DNA of 64,000 nucleotides from Pseudodesulfovibrio portus (lineage in GTDB: Bacteria > Desulfobacterota > Desulfovibrionia > Desulfovibrionales > Desulfovibrionaceae): contig NZ_AP026708.1 in the NCBI RefSeq assembly GCF_026000375.1, forward strand, positions 684,501 to 748,500. Direction: 5' to 3'. Numbering within the stretch: position 1 is the first letter of the stretch; every line of letters begins with the position of its first letter. Below the pieces are notes generated by a model, which saw nothing but the letters and a program-made list of their open reading frames with translations, had not been told where the DNA came from and did no database searches. The position numbers and the translations under genes were made by a program. Below are positions 16,094-24,900 of the stretch, piece after piece.

Positions 16094-16833
16094 CACGCGC
16101 CCTCCTCTTCCCAGGCGGCGATGGCCCGGTCCGCGCTCCATGAGCAGGGCGGCCGGACGCCGTGTTCAAGGACACGATCCAGTACCTTTTCGGGCGGTCC
16201 GGACAGGACCAGGGCACCCTTGTCCATTATGGCCAGCTCGTCCACCAGGTCGATGAAGCTCTCAAGATCGTGGCTGGACGCCACCTGGGTCAGTCCGCGC
16301 TGCCTGTTTTCGGCCATGATGGCCCGCATTTCGCGGATACCGGGGTAATCCAGACCGCTGAACGGCTCGTCAAGAAGCAGCACCGAGGGTTTGTCCAGCA
16401 AAGCCGCGGCCAGGCAGACCTTGCGCTTCATGCCCCAAGAAAGGGACTGCACGGGCCGTTCCCAGGCTTCCAGGAGGTCGAAGCGTTCGGCCATTCGCCG
16501 AGCCTCGGCCACAGTGGCCTCGCTGCGCTTGCGCCCCATGAGCAGGTCCTCCTCCACCGTGCCGCCGAGAATCTGCAGGTCCGCATCCTGCATGACCATG
16601 CGGCAGACGGAACGGATGGATTTCTCCATGCCGGGACTTTTGCGGTCCGCCACGGACAGGGACCCGCCCGTGGGCGAATACAGCCCCGCCATGAGGGACA
16701 GGAGCGTGGACTTGCCGCTGCCGTTGGCACCGACCAGCCCCAGGAATCGCCCCTTGGGAACGTTCAGGGAGACATCGGTCACGGCCTCTCCGGTCGCACC
16801 GTATGAGAAGGTCACGGAGTTCAGATGAATCAT
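16093..16833 (-). CDS. ABC transporter ATP-binding protein (ECF A component type)
   Basis: 246-residue ABC ATPase with Walker A GANGSGKST, Q-loop near VCRMVMQDADLQI, an LSWGMKRK signature (a variant of LSGGQ), Walker B VLLLDEPFSGLD and a switch His in SSHDLE. The sequence type and the partner gene downstream indicate a cobalt/nickel/biotin-like ECF transporter. The GAGGT ribosome site is well placed. Only one ATPase gene is present, so it would act as a homodimer. Confidence 0.88.
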   Translation of the reverse strand: MIHLNSVTFSYGATGEAVTDVSLNVPKGRFLGLVGANGSGKSTLLSLMAGLYSPTGGSLSVADRKSPGMEKSIRSVCRMVMQDADLQILGGTVEEDLLMGRKRSEATVAEARRMAERFDLLEAWERPVQSLSWGMKRKVCLAAALLDKPSVLLLDEPFSGLDYPGIREMRAIMAENRQRGLTQVASSHDLESFIDLVDELAIMDKGALVLSGPPEKVLDRVLEHGVRPPCSWSADRAIAAWEEEGA

Positions 16834-16851
16834 AGATTACCTCGCATCCAA

Positions 16852-16880
16852 CATTTCATCATGGCCGGGCCGCCTGTCAA
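16852..16880 (-). promoter_or_regulatory. Possible promoter of the ECF operon
   Basis: On the minus strand TTGACA (16875-16880) is followed after 17 nt by GAAATG (16852-16857). The -35 is perfect and the -10 poor. Confidence 0.3.
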
Positions 16881-16889
16881 CGACTGATC

Positions 16890-16918
16890 AAAAAAAAAGC
16901 CCCCGCCGAAGCGGGGGC
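16890..16918 (-). terminator. Rho-independent terminator after fadL-like gene
   Basis: 8-bp GC stem (16899-16906 with 16911-16918), 4-nt loop, then nine T on the minus strand. Confidence 0.93.
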
Positions 16919-16942
16919 CGTGGTGTCATGAGACATGCTTTC

Positions 16943-18142
16943 CTAGAACTTGTAGCCGAGAGAGAGGCCCAGGCCCCAGGTCTGTCCCTGCTTGAAGTCC
17001 ACGGAACTCCTGGTCGCGCCGTCGAACATGGTCAGGGCTTCACGCTCTTCGGTGAAGATGTACATGCCGGCCAGGTCGGCGGTCAGGTCACCGAAGGTGT
17101 ACCCGGTGCCGAGGGTGAACATGTGCCGATCGTTGGCGGGCAGCATCAGGGATGCGTACGCATGCCGGGTCGGGGTCTGGTCGAACACGTAACCGGCGCG
17201 CAGAGCCCAGTTGTCGGTGGCCATGTATTCGGTGCCGAGCTGGAAACGCCAGGTGTTCTTGTAGTTGAAGGTCTCGACGTTGTCGGGGTACAAGGCGCTT
17301 TCAAAATCGAACGACATGTCGTTGAACAGTTCCCAGCGGGTGAAGATGACATCGAATTCAAAGCTCAGGTCTTCGGTCAGCTGATAGCCGAGGCCCAGGG
17401 AGTACTGATCAGGGAAAGTGGCTTCGACAGTGGCGTTGGTCTGAGGCAGGAGCCCGTCCAGTTCCGCGTCGCCGTGGCCGGTGAAACTGACCGGAGCCCG
17501 GTAGGAGAAGCCCACGGAAAAGTCGTCGGTGAAATCATACAACAGGCCGACGTTACCGGAAAGAGACGTTCCCTCGACCTCGACGTTGAACGGCCTGCCG
17601 GTGGCAAAGTGCTGCTTGGTCACGTAGAAGGAGCCCTTGATGATCTCGAGACCGCCGGCGATGGACAGGGAGTCGTTCACCTTGTATGCGATGGTCGGGT
17701 TGAAGGAGAAGGACTCGAGCTTGGCCTCGCGCAGCAATGTGGCGCCGGTCCAGCCGTCTTCGTACTTGGTGCCCAGGCCGAAACGGGTGAACTCGCCTGC
17801 GCCGATGAACAGCTTGTCGTTCACCTGATAGGTCGCATAGGCATGCGGGACGGCGAAGACCTGCTGGGAAGTCGAATTCTTGGTCCCGTTGATGTTGACA
17901 TCGGAATTCGGGGAAATGGCGGTAACGCCGGCATAGACCTGTATACCCTCGAGGCGGGTCATCTGGGCCGGATTGTAGGCGATGACGGACGGATCGTCAC
18001 CGGTTGCGTAGTAAGCGGTGCCCTGGCCGAGGGCTGCGTTGCCCCATTCGAACAGGCCGAAACCGCCTGCCTGGGCGGTCGCTGCAACAGCGAACAGGCA
18101 GACGAGCAAACTCATGACGAAATAGACGGATGCACGTTTCAT
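16943..18142 (-). CDS. OmpP1/FadL family outer membrane transporter
   Basis: 399-residue outer-membrane barrel of the long-chain fatty acid/hydrophobic compound transporter family. Signal peptide to about residue 25 (TAQA), then the family-typical N-terminal hatch GGFGLFEWGNAALGQGTAYY and AYNPAQMTRLEG, where the NPA(x)M motif is diagnostic. Many beta strands follow, with a C-terminal LSLGYKF. It is monocistronic, with its own terminator. A palindrome resembling fatty-acid regulator operators lies about 170 nt upstream (18311-18334). Likely cargo: fatty acids or hydrophobic aromatics. Confidence 0.9.
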   Translation of the reverse strand: MKRASVYFVMSLLVCLFAVAATAQAGGFGLFEWGNAALGQGTAYYATGDDPSVIAYNPAQMTRLEGIQVYAGVTAISPNSDVNINGTKNSTSQQVFAVPHAYATYQVNDKLFIGAGEFTRFGLGTKYEDGWTGATLLREAKLESFSFNPTIAYKVNDSLSIAGGLEIIKGSFYVTKQHFATGRPFNVEVEGTSLSGNVGLLYDFTDDFSVGFSYRAPVSFTGHGDAELDGLLPQTNATVEATFPDQYSLGLGYQLTEDLSFEFDVIFTRWELFNDMSFDFESALYPDNVETFNYKNTWRFQLGTEYMATDNWALRAGYVFDQTPTRHAYASLMLPANDRHMFTLGTGYTFGDLTADLAGMYIFTEEREALTMFDGATRSSVDFKQGQTWGLGLSLGYKF

Positions 18143-18310
18143 CCTTCCCCCTTAAACGGCTGCTCACTCTCTCGGCAGCTGTCGTTGTCCAACGCTTCCG
18201 TCACCCTCCCAGATGCTGCGGTATCCTTCCGCCCGGAAACATTGAAGTTGATATTTTGCACAAACTCACACTTCATACCCAAACAGGAGAAAAATGTCTA
18301 ACTGAAAATC

Positions 18311-18334
18311 CAATTTAAACGCTTGTTTGAATTG
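18311..18334. promoter_or_regulatory. Palindromic candidate operator between fadL and a small membrane gene
   Basis: CAATTTAAAC-GCTT-GTTTGAATTG: 9 of 10 arm positions are complementary (the tenth is a T-G wobble) around a 4-nt spacer. It contains AAAC-N4-GTTT, which resembles sites of TetR-type fatty-acid regulators such as PsrA. The rest of the 18143-18438 gap shows no gene. Confidence 0.4.
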
Positions 18335-18438
18335 AATTTTACGCAACAGGCGCAGCCCATGCCCAGCGGCACGATTCTGGCAGCCAACACCTTGTGCACA
18401 ACAACCGGGAAAGGATTTCCCATCAAGCGGGAAAAAGC

Positions 18439-18894
18439 ATGCAGGACTTCATTCCGAAACTGGATATCAAGGAAAAGAGTTTCCACGGGATTCTGGCCAT
18501 CGGCGGGATCGCGGGCGTCATCGAAGGGACCATGCAGTACGGGTTCACCCTGCACACGGCCTTTCCCGGCATGATGCTGACGCTCATCGGCGCCTTTCTG
18601 GGGGGATTCACGGGCTTCTTCCTGAAGGACCTCGTCCGCACCTGGCGCGGACTGAAGCCTTACCGGGGGGTAAACAACGACGGCTGGACCATGGGCGCGT
18701 TCATGGGCGCCTTTGTGGGCACCCTGCTCCAGGTGATGGCCAGCCCGGACGGGTCCAACCTGGTGATCGGCTCCATCATCGGCGCATTCGTGGGCGCAAC
18801 CTGCGGGGCCTTCCCCGACGAATTCGTCACGCCCATCCTGGGCAGAATGCAGAAAAGCCGCCCGACCGGAAAGGTGGCCGGGCGGCATGGTTGA
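18439..18894 (+). CDS. Glycine-rich small membrane protein of unknown function
   Basis: 151 residues with about four hydrophobic segments. Gly-zipper-like stretches (GILAIGGIAGVIEGT; GAFLGGFTGFFL; MGAFMGAFVGTLL; GSIIGAFVGATCGAF) repeat at even spacing, suggesting two related halves. The ATG at 18439 was preferred over one at 18394 because the protein then starts directly with the conserved-looking MQDFIPKLDIKEKSF. It is flanked by a divergent fadL and a convergent DUF4198 gene. I do not recognise a family with confidence; a channel-like or membrane-packing role is only a guess. Confidence 0.65.
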   Translation: MQDFIPKLDIKEKSFHGILAIGGIAGVIEGTMQYGFTLHTAFPGMMLTLIGAFLGGFTGFFLKDLVRTWRGLKPYRGVNNDGWTMGAFMGAFVGTLLQVMASPDGSNLVIGSIIGAFVGATCGAFPDEFVTPILGRMQKSRPTGKVAGRHG

Positions 18895-18903
18895 AGAAAC
18901 GGA

Positions 18904-19650
18904 TTATTTCATTTCGACCCAGATGACGGCACCGAGTTCCAGCTCCCGGCCCTCATAGGGCTGCGCGTCGGCGTTCAGGCCGGCAAATCCCCACCACCCC
19001 TTCCACGGGCAGACAAAGGTGAAGACGCCGTTGCCGTCGGCGATCACTTCCTGGGTGACCATGCGCTCGTCGGGCGCGGTCCTCTTGCCGTCCTTGTTGT
19101 AGAACTCCACTTCCACGCGGGTATACGGAGCGGGCTTGCCGTCCAGCATGACCACGCCCTGGAACACGTTCCCGGCGTAATTGCCGAAGGGACGGGTCAG
19201 GGGCACGATCTCGGTCTTCAGACCCAGGGGCTGGTTCCATTCCTCGCCCTCGCCGTAGCCGTCCACCACGACCTTGGTGATGTGACGGATGTAGTTGTTC
19301 TCTGCGTCTTCCTTGTAGGGAACCGGGTCAAAGACAAAGGCGTATAAGCCGGGCCGCTTGACCTGATAGGACGTCTTCCAGGCCAGATGATCCATGACCT
19401 TGGTCTCCTTGAGGGTCGGCAGCAGATCGGTCTTGTTCTGACCATCCACGACCACGAAAAATTCTGCGGGCTTCTCGAGCTCCATGCCCACTCCCTCGAA
19501 GGGATGTGAGAACGACAGGACCATTTCCACGGTCCGCTTGTCCTGGCTGGTGGCGTCGGTGTCGGGAATGAGCATACCGAAGTGCGCAAACGCCTGTCCG
19601 GCGAACAATACCGCCGCCAGAACGGCGACTACGGCGATCATCTTTTTCAT
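18904..19650 (-). CDS. DUF4198 domain periplasmic protein (possible nickel/cobalt uptake accessory)
   Basis: 248 residues with a signal peptide (MKKMIAVVAVLAAVLFAGQAFA), leaving His23 as the first mature residue (HFGMLIPDTD). A conserved FSHPFEGVGME segment and an immunoglobulin-like C-terminal half (GNVFQGVVMLDGKPAPYTRVEVEFYNK) follow, typical of DUF4198. Family members often sit next to nickel/cobalt transporters and are thought to be periplasmic metal helpers. An ECF-type module lies 2 kb away but is not adjacent. A GAGGAGG ribosome site supports the start at 19650 rather than the longer frame to 19698. Confidence 0.8.
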   Translation of the reverse strand: MKKMIAVVAVLAAVLFAGQAFAHFGMLIPDTDATSQDKRTVEMVLSFSHPFEGVGMELEKPAEFFVVVDGQNKTDLLPTLKETKVMDHLAWKTSYQVKRPGLYAFVFDPVPYKEDAENNYIRHITKVVVDGYGEGEEWNQPLGLKTEIVPLTRPFGNYAGNVFQGVVMLDGKPAPYTRVEVEFYNKDGKRTAPDERMVTQEVIADGNGVFTFVCPWKGWWGFAGLNADAQPYEGRELELGAVIWVEMK

Positions 19651-19708
19651 CAGGTGTTCCTCCTCTTGTACGAACATCAATTCAGATTTCATGGTCAACT
19701 GAAAGATA

Positions 19709-19736
19709 CTAATATCAAATCAGTAACACCCGTCAA
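19709..19736 (-). promoter_or_regulatory. Promoter of DUF4198 gene with overlapping palindrome
   Basis: On the minus strand TTGACG (19731-19736), 16-nt spacer, TATTAG (19709-19714). The -10 lies inside the 12-nt perfect palindrome GATACTAATATC (19705-19716), a possible repressor site. Confidence 0.45.
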
Positions 19737-19775
19737 GCACAGAATCCTGAATTTTCAAATTACCTTTCAGCGTGG

Positions 19776-20699
19776 CTACCCGTTCCTGCGATTCCAGCGG
19801 CGGGCCAACGCCACCCCGGAGAGGTTGTGCCACAGGCTGAACAACGCGCCGGGCAAAGCCGTGGCCACGCCGAAGTGCTTGACCGCCAGGGCTACGCCGA
19901 GCCCGGAGTTCTGCATGCCCACCTCGATGGCCAGGGTGCGGGCGTCCTGCCTGGAGCAACGGAAGAGCCGGGCCACGCCGTATCCGGCGGCCAGGCCGAA
20001 GCCGTTGTGCAGGGCCACGCCCAACAGGACCAGAACAGGAAAGGCGAGCAGGGTTTCCCGGTTCAACCCCATGATGCAGGCGATGAGCAAGACGATGACG
20101 ATGATCGAAAAGGAGGGGAAATAGCGCAGCACCGGCTCCAGCCTTGCCCGGAAGAGCCTGCGCAGCACCAGGCCGTCCACCAGCGGGAAGATCACGATCC
20201 AGAATACCGACCGGACCATGGACCAGAACTCGATCTCCACCTGCCGCTCCAGGATCAGGTAGATGATGGCCGGTGTAAGAACCGGCGCCAGGCAGGTGGA
20301 CGCAAGGGTCATGGTCACGGACAGCGGGACATTGGCCCGGGCCAGGTAGGCGATGACATTGGAGGCTGTGCCGCCCGGGCACGCACCCACGACCACCATG
20401 CCGACAACGGCTTCCGGGGGCAGGCCGAGAATAAAGGAAACGCCCACGGCCAGGCCGGGCATGATCACGTATTGCAGGACCATGCCGAGGCCGACCAGCG
20501 GCCACTTGCGCAGGATATTGCGGAAATCCTCGAATTCCAGGGTCAGCCCCATGCCGAACATGATCAGCCCGAGGCCGAGCGGGATATGCGGCTTGACCCA
20601 GATGAAGGACTGCGGCCACGCCAATGCCAGGGCGGACGCAACGACCGCGATGAGGAGAAACTGCCTCTCGATGAATTGAGGAATCGCGTGAACGGTCAT
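19776..20699 (-). CDS. Bile acid:sodium symporter (BASS) family transporter
   Basis: 307-residue membrane protein with about ten helices, collinear with the BASS/SBF family. Landmarks are PLGLGLIMFGMGLTL, then VVVGACPGGTASNVIAYLARAN (the crossover motif with CPGG and SN), and later IEVGMQNSGLGVALA with E and Q for sodium binding. Such carriers move organic anions with sodium; ACR3 arsenite exporters are relatives. It starts 49 nt after the stop of the ArsS-like radical SAM gene on the same strand, so the two are probably cotranscribed and may handle the same metabolite. Confidence 0.88.
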   Translation of the reverse strand: MTVHAIPQFIERQFLLIAVVASALALAWPQSFIWVKPHIPLGLGLIMFGMGLTLEFEDFRNILRKWPLVGLGMVLQYVIMPGLAVGVSFILGLPPEAVVGMVVVGACPGGTASNVIAYLARANVPLSVTMTLASTCLAPVLTPAIIYLILERQVEIEFWSMVRSVFWIVIFPLVDGLVLRRLFRARLEPVLRYFPSFSIIVIVLLIACIMGLNRETLLAFPVLVLLGVALHNGFGLAAGYGVARLFRCSRQDARTLAIEVGMQNSGLGVALAVKHFGVATALPGALFSLWHNLSGVALARRWNRRNG

Positions 20700-20748
20700 G
20701 GCGGTGGCGTGACCCAAACCGCGCCGCAAGTCAACCTCGAGGACGGGA

Positions 20749-21693
20749 TCAGGTGTCCAGGGCCCCGCCGCAGCTCGACCCCGCGCCCGCCGTGCAGCCG
20801 AAGCAATGCGGGCCGGTGACCACCTGCCTGTGGACCATCCTGGCCAGATCGAAGTCGTCCACATTGTCCGGCGCTTCCCCGTTCACGGGCAGATCCAGAG
20901 CCTGGTTGAAATCACAGTCATAAAGCCGTCCGTCCCAGCCGATATTCACCTGGTGGCGGCACATCAGCCCGTCCACGGTGGCCGGATTGAACGAATCCTT
21001 GAGCAGGGTCATGTACTCCCCGGCCTTGCCCTGCTCCCCGAGCTCGTCCATGAATCGGCCTATGGGCAGATTGGTGATGGTCAGGAGGCGATTGAACACG
21101 ATGCCGTAGCGCTCGCTCATCTCCTTCTTGTACGCCTTTTCCAGGCACTCCTGGCCGGGAGGCAGCGCCGGTCCGCCGGGGTTGAAGACCAGGTCGAGGG
21201 TCAGCCCCTCCTCCAGGCCGTAGCCGAGGCCGTTGAGCTTCTTGAGCATGGCGATGGACTTGGGAAAGCACTCGCCGCCGCGCATCCGGGCGACGTTCTC
21301 CTCCAGGTAACACGGCATGGAAGCGACCAGCCCGATCCCGTTGTCGGCAAAGAACTTCGGATAGTCCTCCATGCCGGGCTCGGTCATGGCGGACAGGTTG
21401 GTCCGCACCTGGACCGCATGGCCTGCGGCCATAAGATCGGTCACAAAGGATTTGAGATGGGGGTTGAGTTCCGGCGCACCCCCGGTGATGTCCACCAGAC
21501 GGGGCTTGATCAGGGCGGCCATACGGACGATGCGGTCCATGGTCTCCCGGGTCATGACCTCTGCCCTCTGCGGGGAACATTCCAAGTGACAATGTATGCA
21601 CGCCTGGTTGCATTTCAGGCCGACGTTGACCTGCAGCACTTCCAACCCGGCGGCCTTGAGGGTCCCGCCCACGCGCGTATCGAATTCATTCAT
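20749..21693 (-). CDS. ArsS-like radical SAM protein with Cys-rich C-terminus (DUF3641 type)
   Basis: 314-residue radical SAM enzyme. CNQACIHCHLEC gives the CxxxCxxC 4Fe-4S site at about residues 26-33, with TGGAPELNP as the SAM-binding region. The C-terminal half (FNPGGPALPPGQECLEKAYKKE, then MCRHQVNIGWDGRLYDCDFNQAL, and HCFGCTAGAGSSCGGAL at the end) matches the DUF3641/ArsS family. Members are implicated in arsenosugar synthesis, and some carry selenocysteine in the Cys-rich end; here all positions are Cys. GAGGT 5 nt upstream fixes the start at 21693. Substrate not proven. Confidence 0.86.
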   Translation of the reverse strand: MNEFDTRVGGTLKAAGLEVLQVNVGLKCNQACIHCHLECSPQRAEVMTRETMDRIVRMAALIKPRLVDITGGAPELNPHLKSFVTDLMAAGHAVQVRTNLSAMTEPGMEDYPKFFADNGIGLVASMPCYLEENVARMRGGECFPKSIAMLKKLNGLGYGLEEGLTLDLVFNPGGPALPPGQECLEKAYKKEMSERYGIVFNRLLTITNLPIGRFMDELGEQGKAGEYMTLLKDSFNPATVDGLMCRHQVNIGWDGRLYDCDFNQALDLPVNGEAPDNVDDFDLARMVHRQVVTGPHCFGCTAGAGSSCGGALDT

Positions 21694-21801
21694 GTTGCAC
21701 CTCGTAATAATTACTAACCACCTGAACGCGATTTTGCAACATCCAGACCGTACGACTATGAAATTCAAAGGTGTTCCGGAGCCGCGATGTTCCGTGAAGA
21801 G

Positions 21802-21830
21802 TTGACGAACCACCGGAAACGCTGTAGGGA
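21802..21830 (+). promoter_or_regulatory. Candidate promoter of the SRP RNA gene
   Basis: TTGACG at 21802-21807 and TAGGGA at 21825-21830, spacer 17 nt. Confidence 0.45.
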
Positions 21831-21837
21831 ACCAATC

Positions 21838-21935
21838 TCCGACAGAGGGAAGCCGGACGGCGGTTGCGCTGAGAACCCCGTCAGGTCCGAAAGGAAGCAG
21901 CGGTATCGGTTGCTGCCGGGTGTCCGGTTTCCACT
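21838..21935 (+). ncRNA. ffs: Signal recognition particle RNA (4.5S, small bacterial type)
   Basis: Contains the nearly invariant SRP helix 8 signature GTCAGGTCCGAAAGGAAGCA at 21880-21899, the Ffh binding site with its GAAA-type tetraloop neighbourhood. Flanks pair as expected (GCCGGAC near 21852 with GTCCGGT near 21922) to form the long hairpin. A promoter-like pair lies upstream and a strong terminator directly downstream. The 5' end is estimated from the promoter, so ends are approximate by several nucleotides. Confidence 0.93.
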
Positions 21936-21936
21936 C

Positions 21937-21967
21937 AAAGGCGCGTTCACAAGTGAACGCGCCTTTT
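21937..21967 (+). terminator. Terminator of the SRP RNA gene
   Basis: 14-bp perfect stem (21937-21950 with 21953-21966), 2-nt loop and a T run. Confidence 0.92.
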
Positions 21968-21996
21968 ACTTTGCCCCGGATTAAAAAGGGTGGGAG

Positions 21997-24900
21997 TTAC
22001 AGCCGCTTTTCCAGCTCCGCGGCAAGGCCGAGGGCCTTCTTGAAATCGTATTCGGCGATGAGGCGCAGGAGCTCGGCCACGTCCGTTTCCAGTTCAGCCG
22101 GCCAGCCCAGGGACCGGACCTTTTCGGCCCCGTCCCTGCTCTCCATGGGAGCCCCGCGGGACAACGGCGCCTTCAGTTCGGCAAGCGCCGCCCGCAATTC
22201 CTCCACGTCCGCGACCTTCAGGTCATGACCGAGACCCGTTTCCGTCGTACCGGCCCGGACTATGCGCACGCTGTCTATGACCACTTCAAGGGCTTCCCGG
22301 AACGCGCCCAGTTCGGCGGATACGTCCGGGCACGAGTCGTCGTCCAGGGCCATCTCGAGCCGACTGGCCATTTCGAACAGGTCCATCGCCCCCAGCATGC
22401 CGGACGTCCCCTTGACGGAATGGGCCAGGGAAACACCGTCCGGTCGTAGTCCCTCGGCCAGGGCCTTTTCTATCTCGTCCGCCGCGTCGGCATATTTGTC
22501 TTCCAGCAGGAGCAGGAGGTTCCGGTACAGTTTTTCATTGCCGCGCGCCCGCTTGAGCCCGAGTTCGACATCGATTCCAGCAAGAGAAGGCAATGTCGTT
22601 TCCTTGCCTTCGTCGGCGACCTCGTCGATCTTCACTTCATCGACCTCGACCTTGGACTCCGGAATCCACTTGCACAACATGCTGAACAGGTCGTCGGGAT
22701 CGAACGGCTTGGCGATGTGATCGTTCATGCCGGACCGGCGGCTCTCCTCGATGTCGTCGATCATGGCATGGGCCGTCATGGCGATGACAGGCAGATCCCT
22801 GAAGCGCACCTGTTTTCTGATCGCCGCCGTGGCCTCGTAACCGTCCATGACCGGCATCTGGATATCCATGAGGACCAGATCGACCTCGTTGTCTTCCAGG
22901 TAATCAAGCGCCTCCTTGCCGTTCACTACCTCGGCAATCCGAACGCCCATTGTCGACAGTATTTCGTGGGCCACCTGCCGGTTGATCTCATTGTCTTCCG
23001 CGAGCAGGACGCGGGAACCCGCCAATCTGTCCGCGTCCCTTCCATCGGTCAGGGCCTGGGTGGTGGTCACCATGCCCTTGCCCAGGATCTCCACCACGAG
23101 ATTGAAAAGGAAGGACTGGTTGACCGGCTTGAACAGCAGCCCCTTGAATCCCATCTCATTGGATTTCTTCACCAGGGCCGCGTTGCCGTATGCGGAGACC
23201 ATGACCATGGGGGGCTTCACGGGGATCATGGGGTCCAGCATGATTTTCCCGGCGGTATCGATGCCGTCCAACTCCGGCATGCGCCAGTCGATGACAAGCA
23301 AACTGTATTCGCCGTCCGGGCTCTCTCGCAGCTTGTCGATCGCCTCAAAGCCCGATGAGGCCAGATCAACGCGCAGCCCGATATGCTCGAGCATGCCCTT
23401 GAGGATGACCCGGGAGGTGGGGTTGTCGTCCACGACCAGCGTGCGCATCCCCCGCATGTTGCCGGGCAGGACGGACTCCCCTTCATCCCAGTCGCGAATG
23501 GGCAGGGTGATCTCGAACCAGAACGTGCTCCCCTTGCCTACTTCGCTCTCGACCCCGATGAGGCCTCCCATCAATTCCACAAGCCGGTTGCAGAGATGGA
23601 GACCGAGCCCAGAGCCGCCGTATTTGCGGGTGGTCGATGTGTCGGCCTGGGTAAAAGGCTCGAACAATCTGTCTATCTGATCGGACCGGATGCCGATGCC
23701 GTCATCCTTGACCGAAAACCGGAGTTTCACGTCGCTGTCGCAGTCCTCGACCTTATCGATGCTGACGACAACCGACCCGTTGTCCGTGAACTTGACGGCA
23801 TTGTTGCACAGATTGATGAGAATCTGGGACAACCGCATGGAGTCGCCCACCAGGACCGGAGGCACTTCCTTGTCCACATTGATGAGAAATTCGAGTTTCT
23901 TCTCGTTGGCCCGGGGGGAAATGATGGTGGCCAGCTGCTCCAGGACCTCGTTGAGCCTGAATTCCGTGGCCTCGACGGCCAGCATGCCCGCTTCGACCTT
24001 GGACATGTCCAGGATGTCGTTGATGATGCCGAGCAGGGAACGGGCGGAGATGTCGATCTTGTTGAGATAATCCTTCTGGACCGCCGTCAGCTTCGTCATC
24101 TTGGCCAGGTGGGTCATGCCGATGATGGCGTTCATGGGCGTCCTGATCTCATGGCTCATATTGGCCAGGAATTCACTCTTTGCCCTGGTCGCTTCCTCGG
24201 CGGACTCCTTGGCCTCGATGATCGCCTTCTCGGTCTGCCTCCGGATATGAATCTCGGACTGCAGGAGGCGATTGGTCTTGTTCAATTCGTCCGTTCGCTC
24301 GACAACACGCCGCTCCAACTGATCGTTGGCCAGCTTGAGCTCCGCCTGGGCCCGGCGCAGGTCCGTGATGTTGGTAACCATGTTGAAGGACCCGTTGAAT
24401 ATCCCCTGATCGTCGAATGTCGGGGTGGAGGACACGAGGGCCGAAACAACACTCCCGTCCTTTCGCACAAATCGTCGCTCATACCGTGAGGCGTGCCCGG
24501 TCCGCCGCTTGTCGGTCTCAATGCCGTGCTCGTCATGTTCGTCCGCGTGAACGAGTTTTTCCACGGGCATGCCGAGCATCTCGGTTTCGGTATAACCGAA
24601 CATCTCGGCCATGACCTTGTTGACCATGGCGATCCTGAAGTCCTTGTCCGTTGTGAGAATGCCCTCGATGCTCGTCTCAAAGAGATGCCGGTACTTCTGC
24701 TCGCTGACGCGCAGTTCGTCCTCCCTGAGCCGCACCTGTTCCGTCATCTCGTTGAACTTGGACAGGATAACCTGCATCTCGGAGAACCGGTTCTCCCGCT
24801 CTCCTTCCTCATATTTGCCCGCAGCCATGGCCTCGATGCGCCCGATAAGGTGACCGAGGGGCGTCCTCAGGGTCTTGTTCAACACCAGCTTGGTGAAGAA

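Noticed and set aside
18130-18318. 62-codon frame upstream of fadL
   Set aside because: Begins inside fadL on the opposite strand and covers the promoter region; no coding signal.
20749-20810. Possible selenocysteine in the C-terminus of the ArsS-like protein
   Set aside because: Some relatives carry Sec there, but here all positions are Cys codons and the frame ends in a normal stop.
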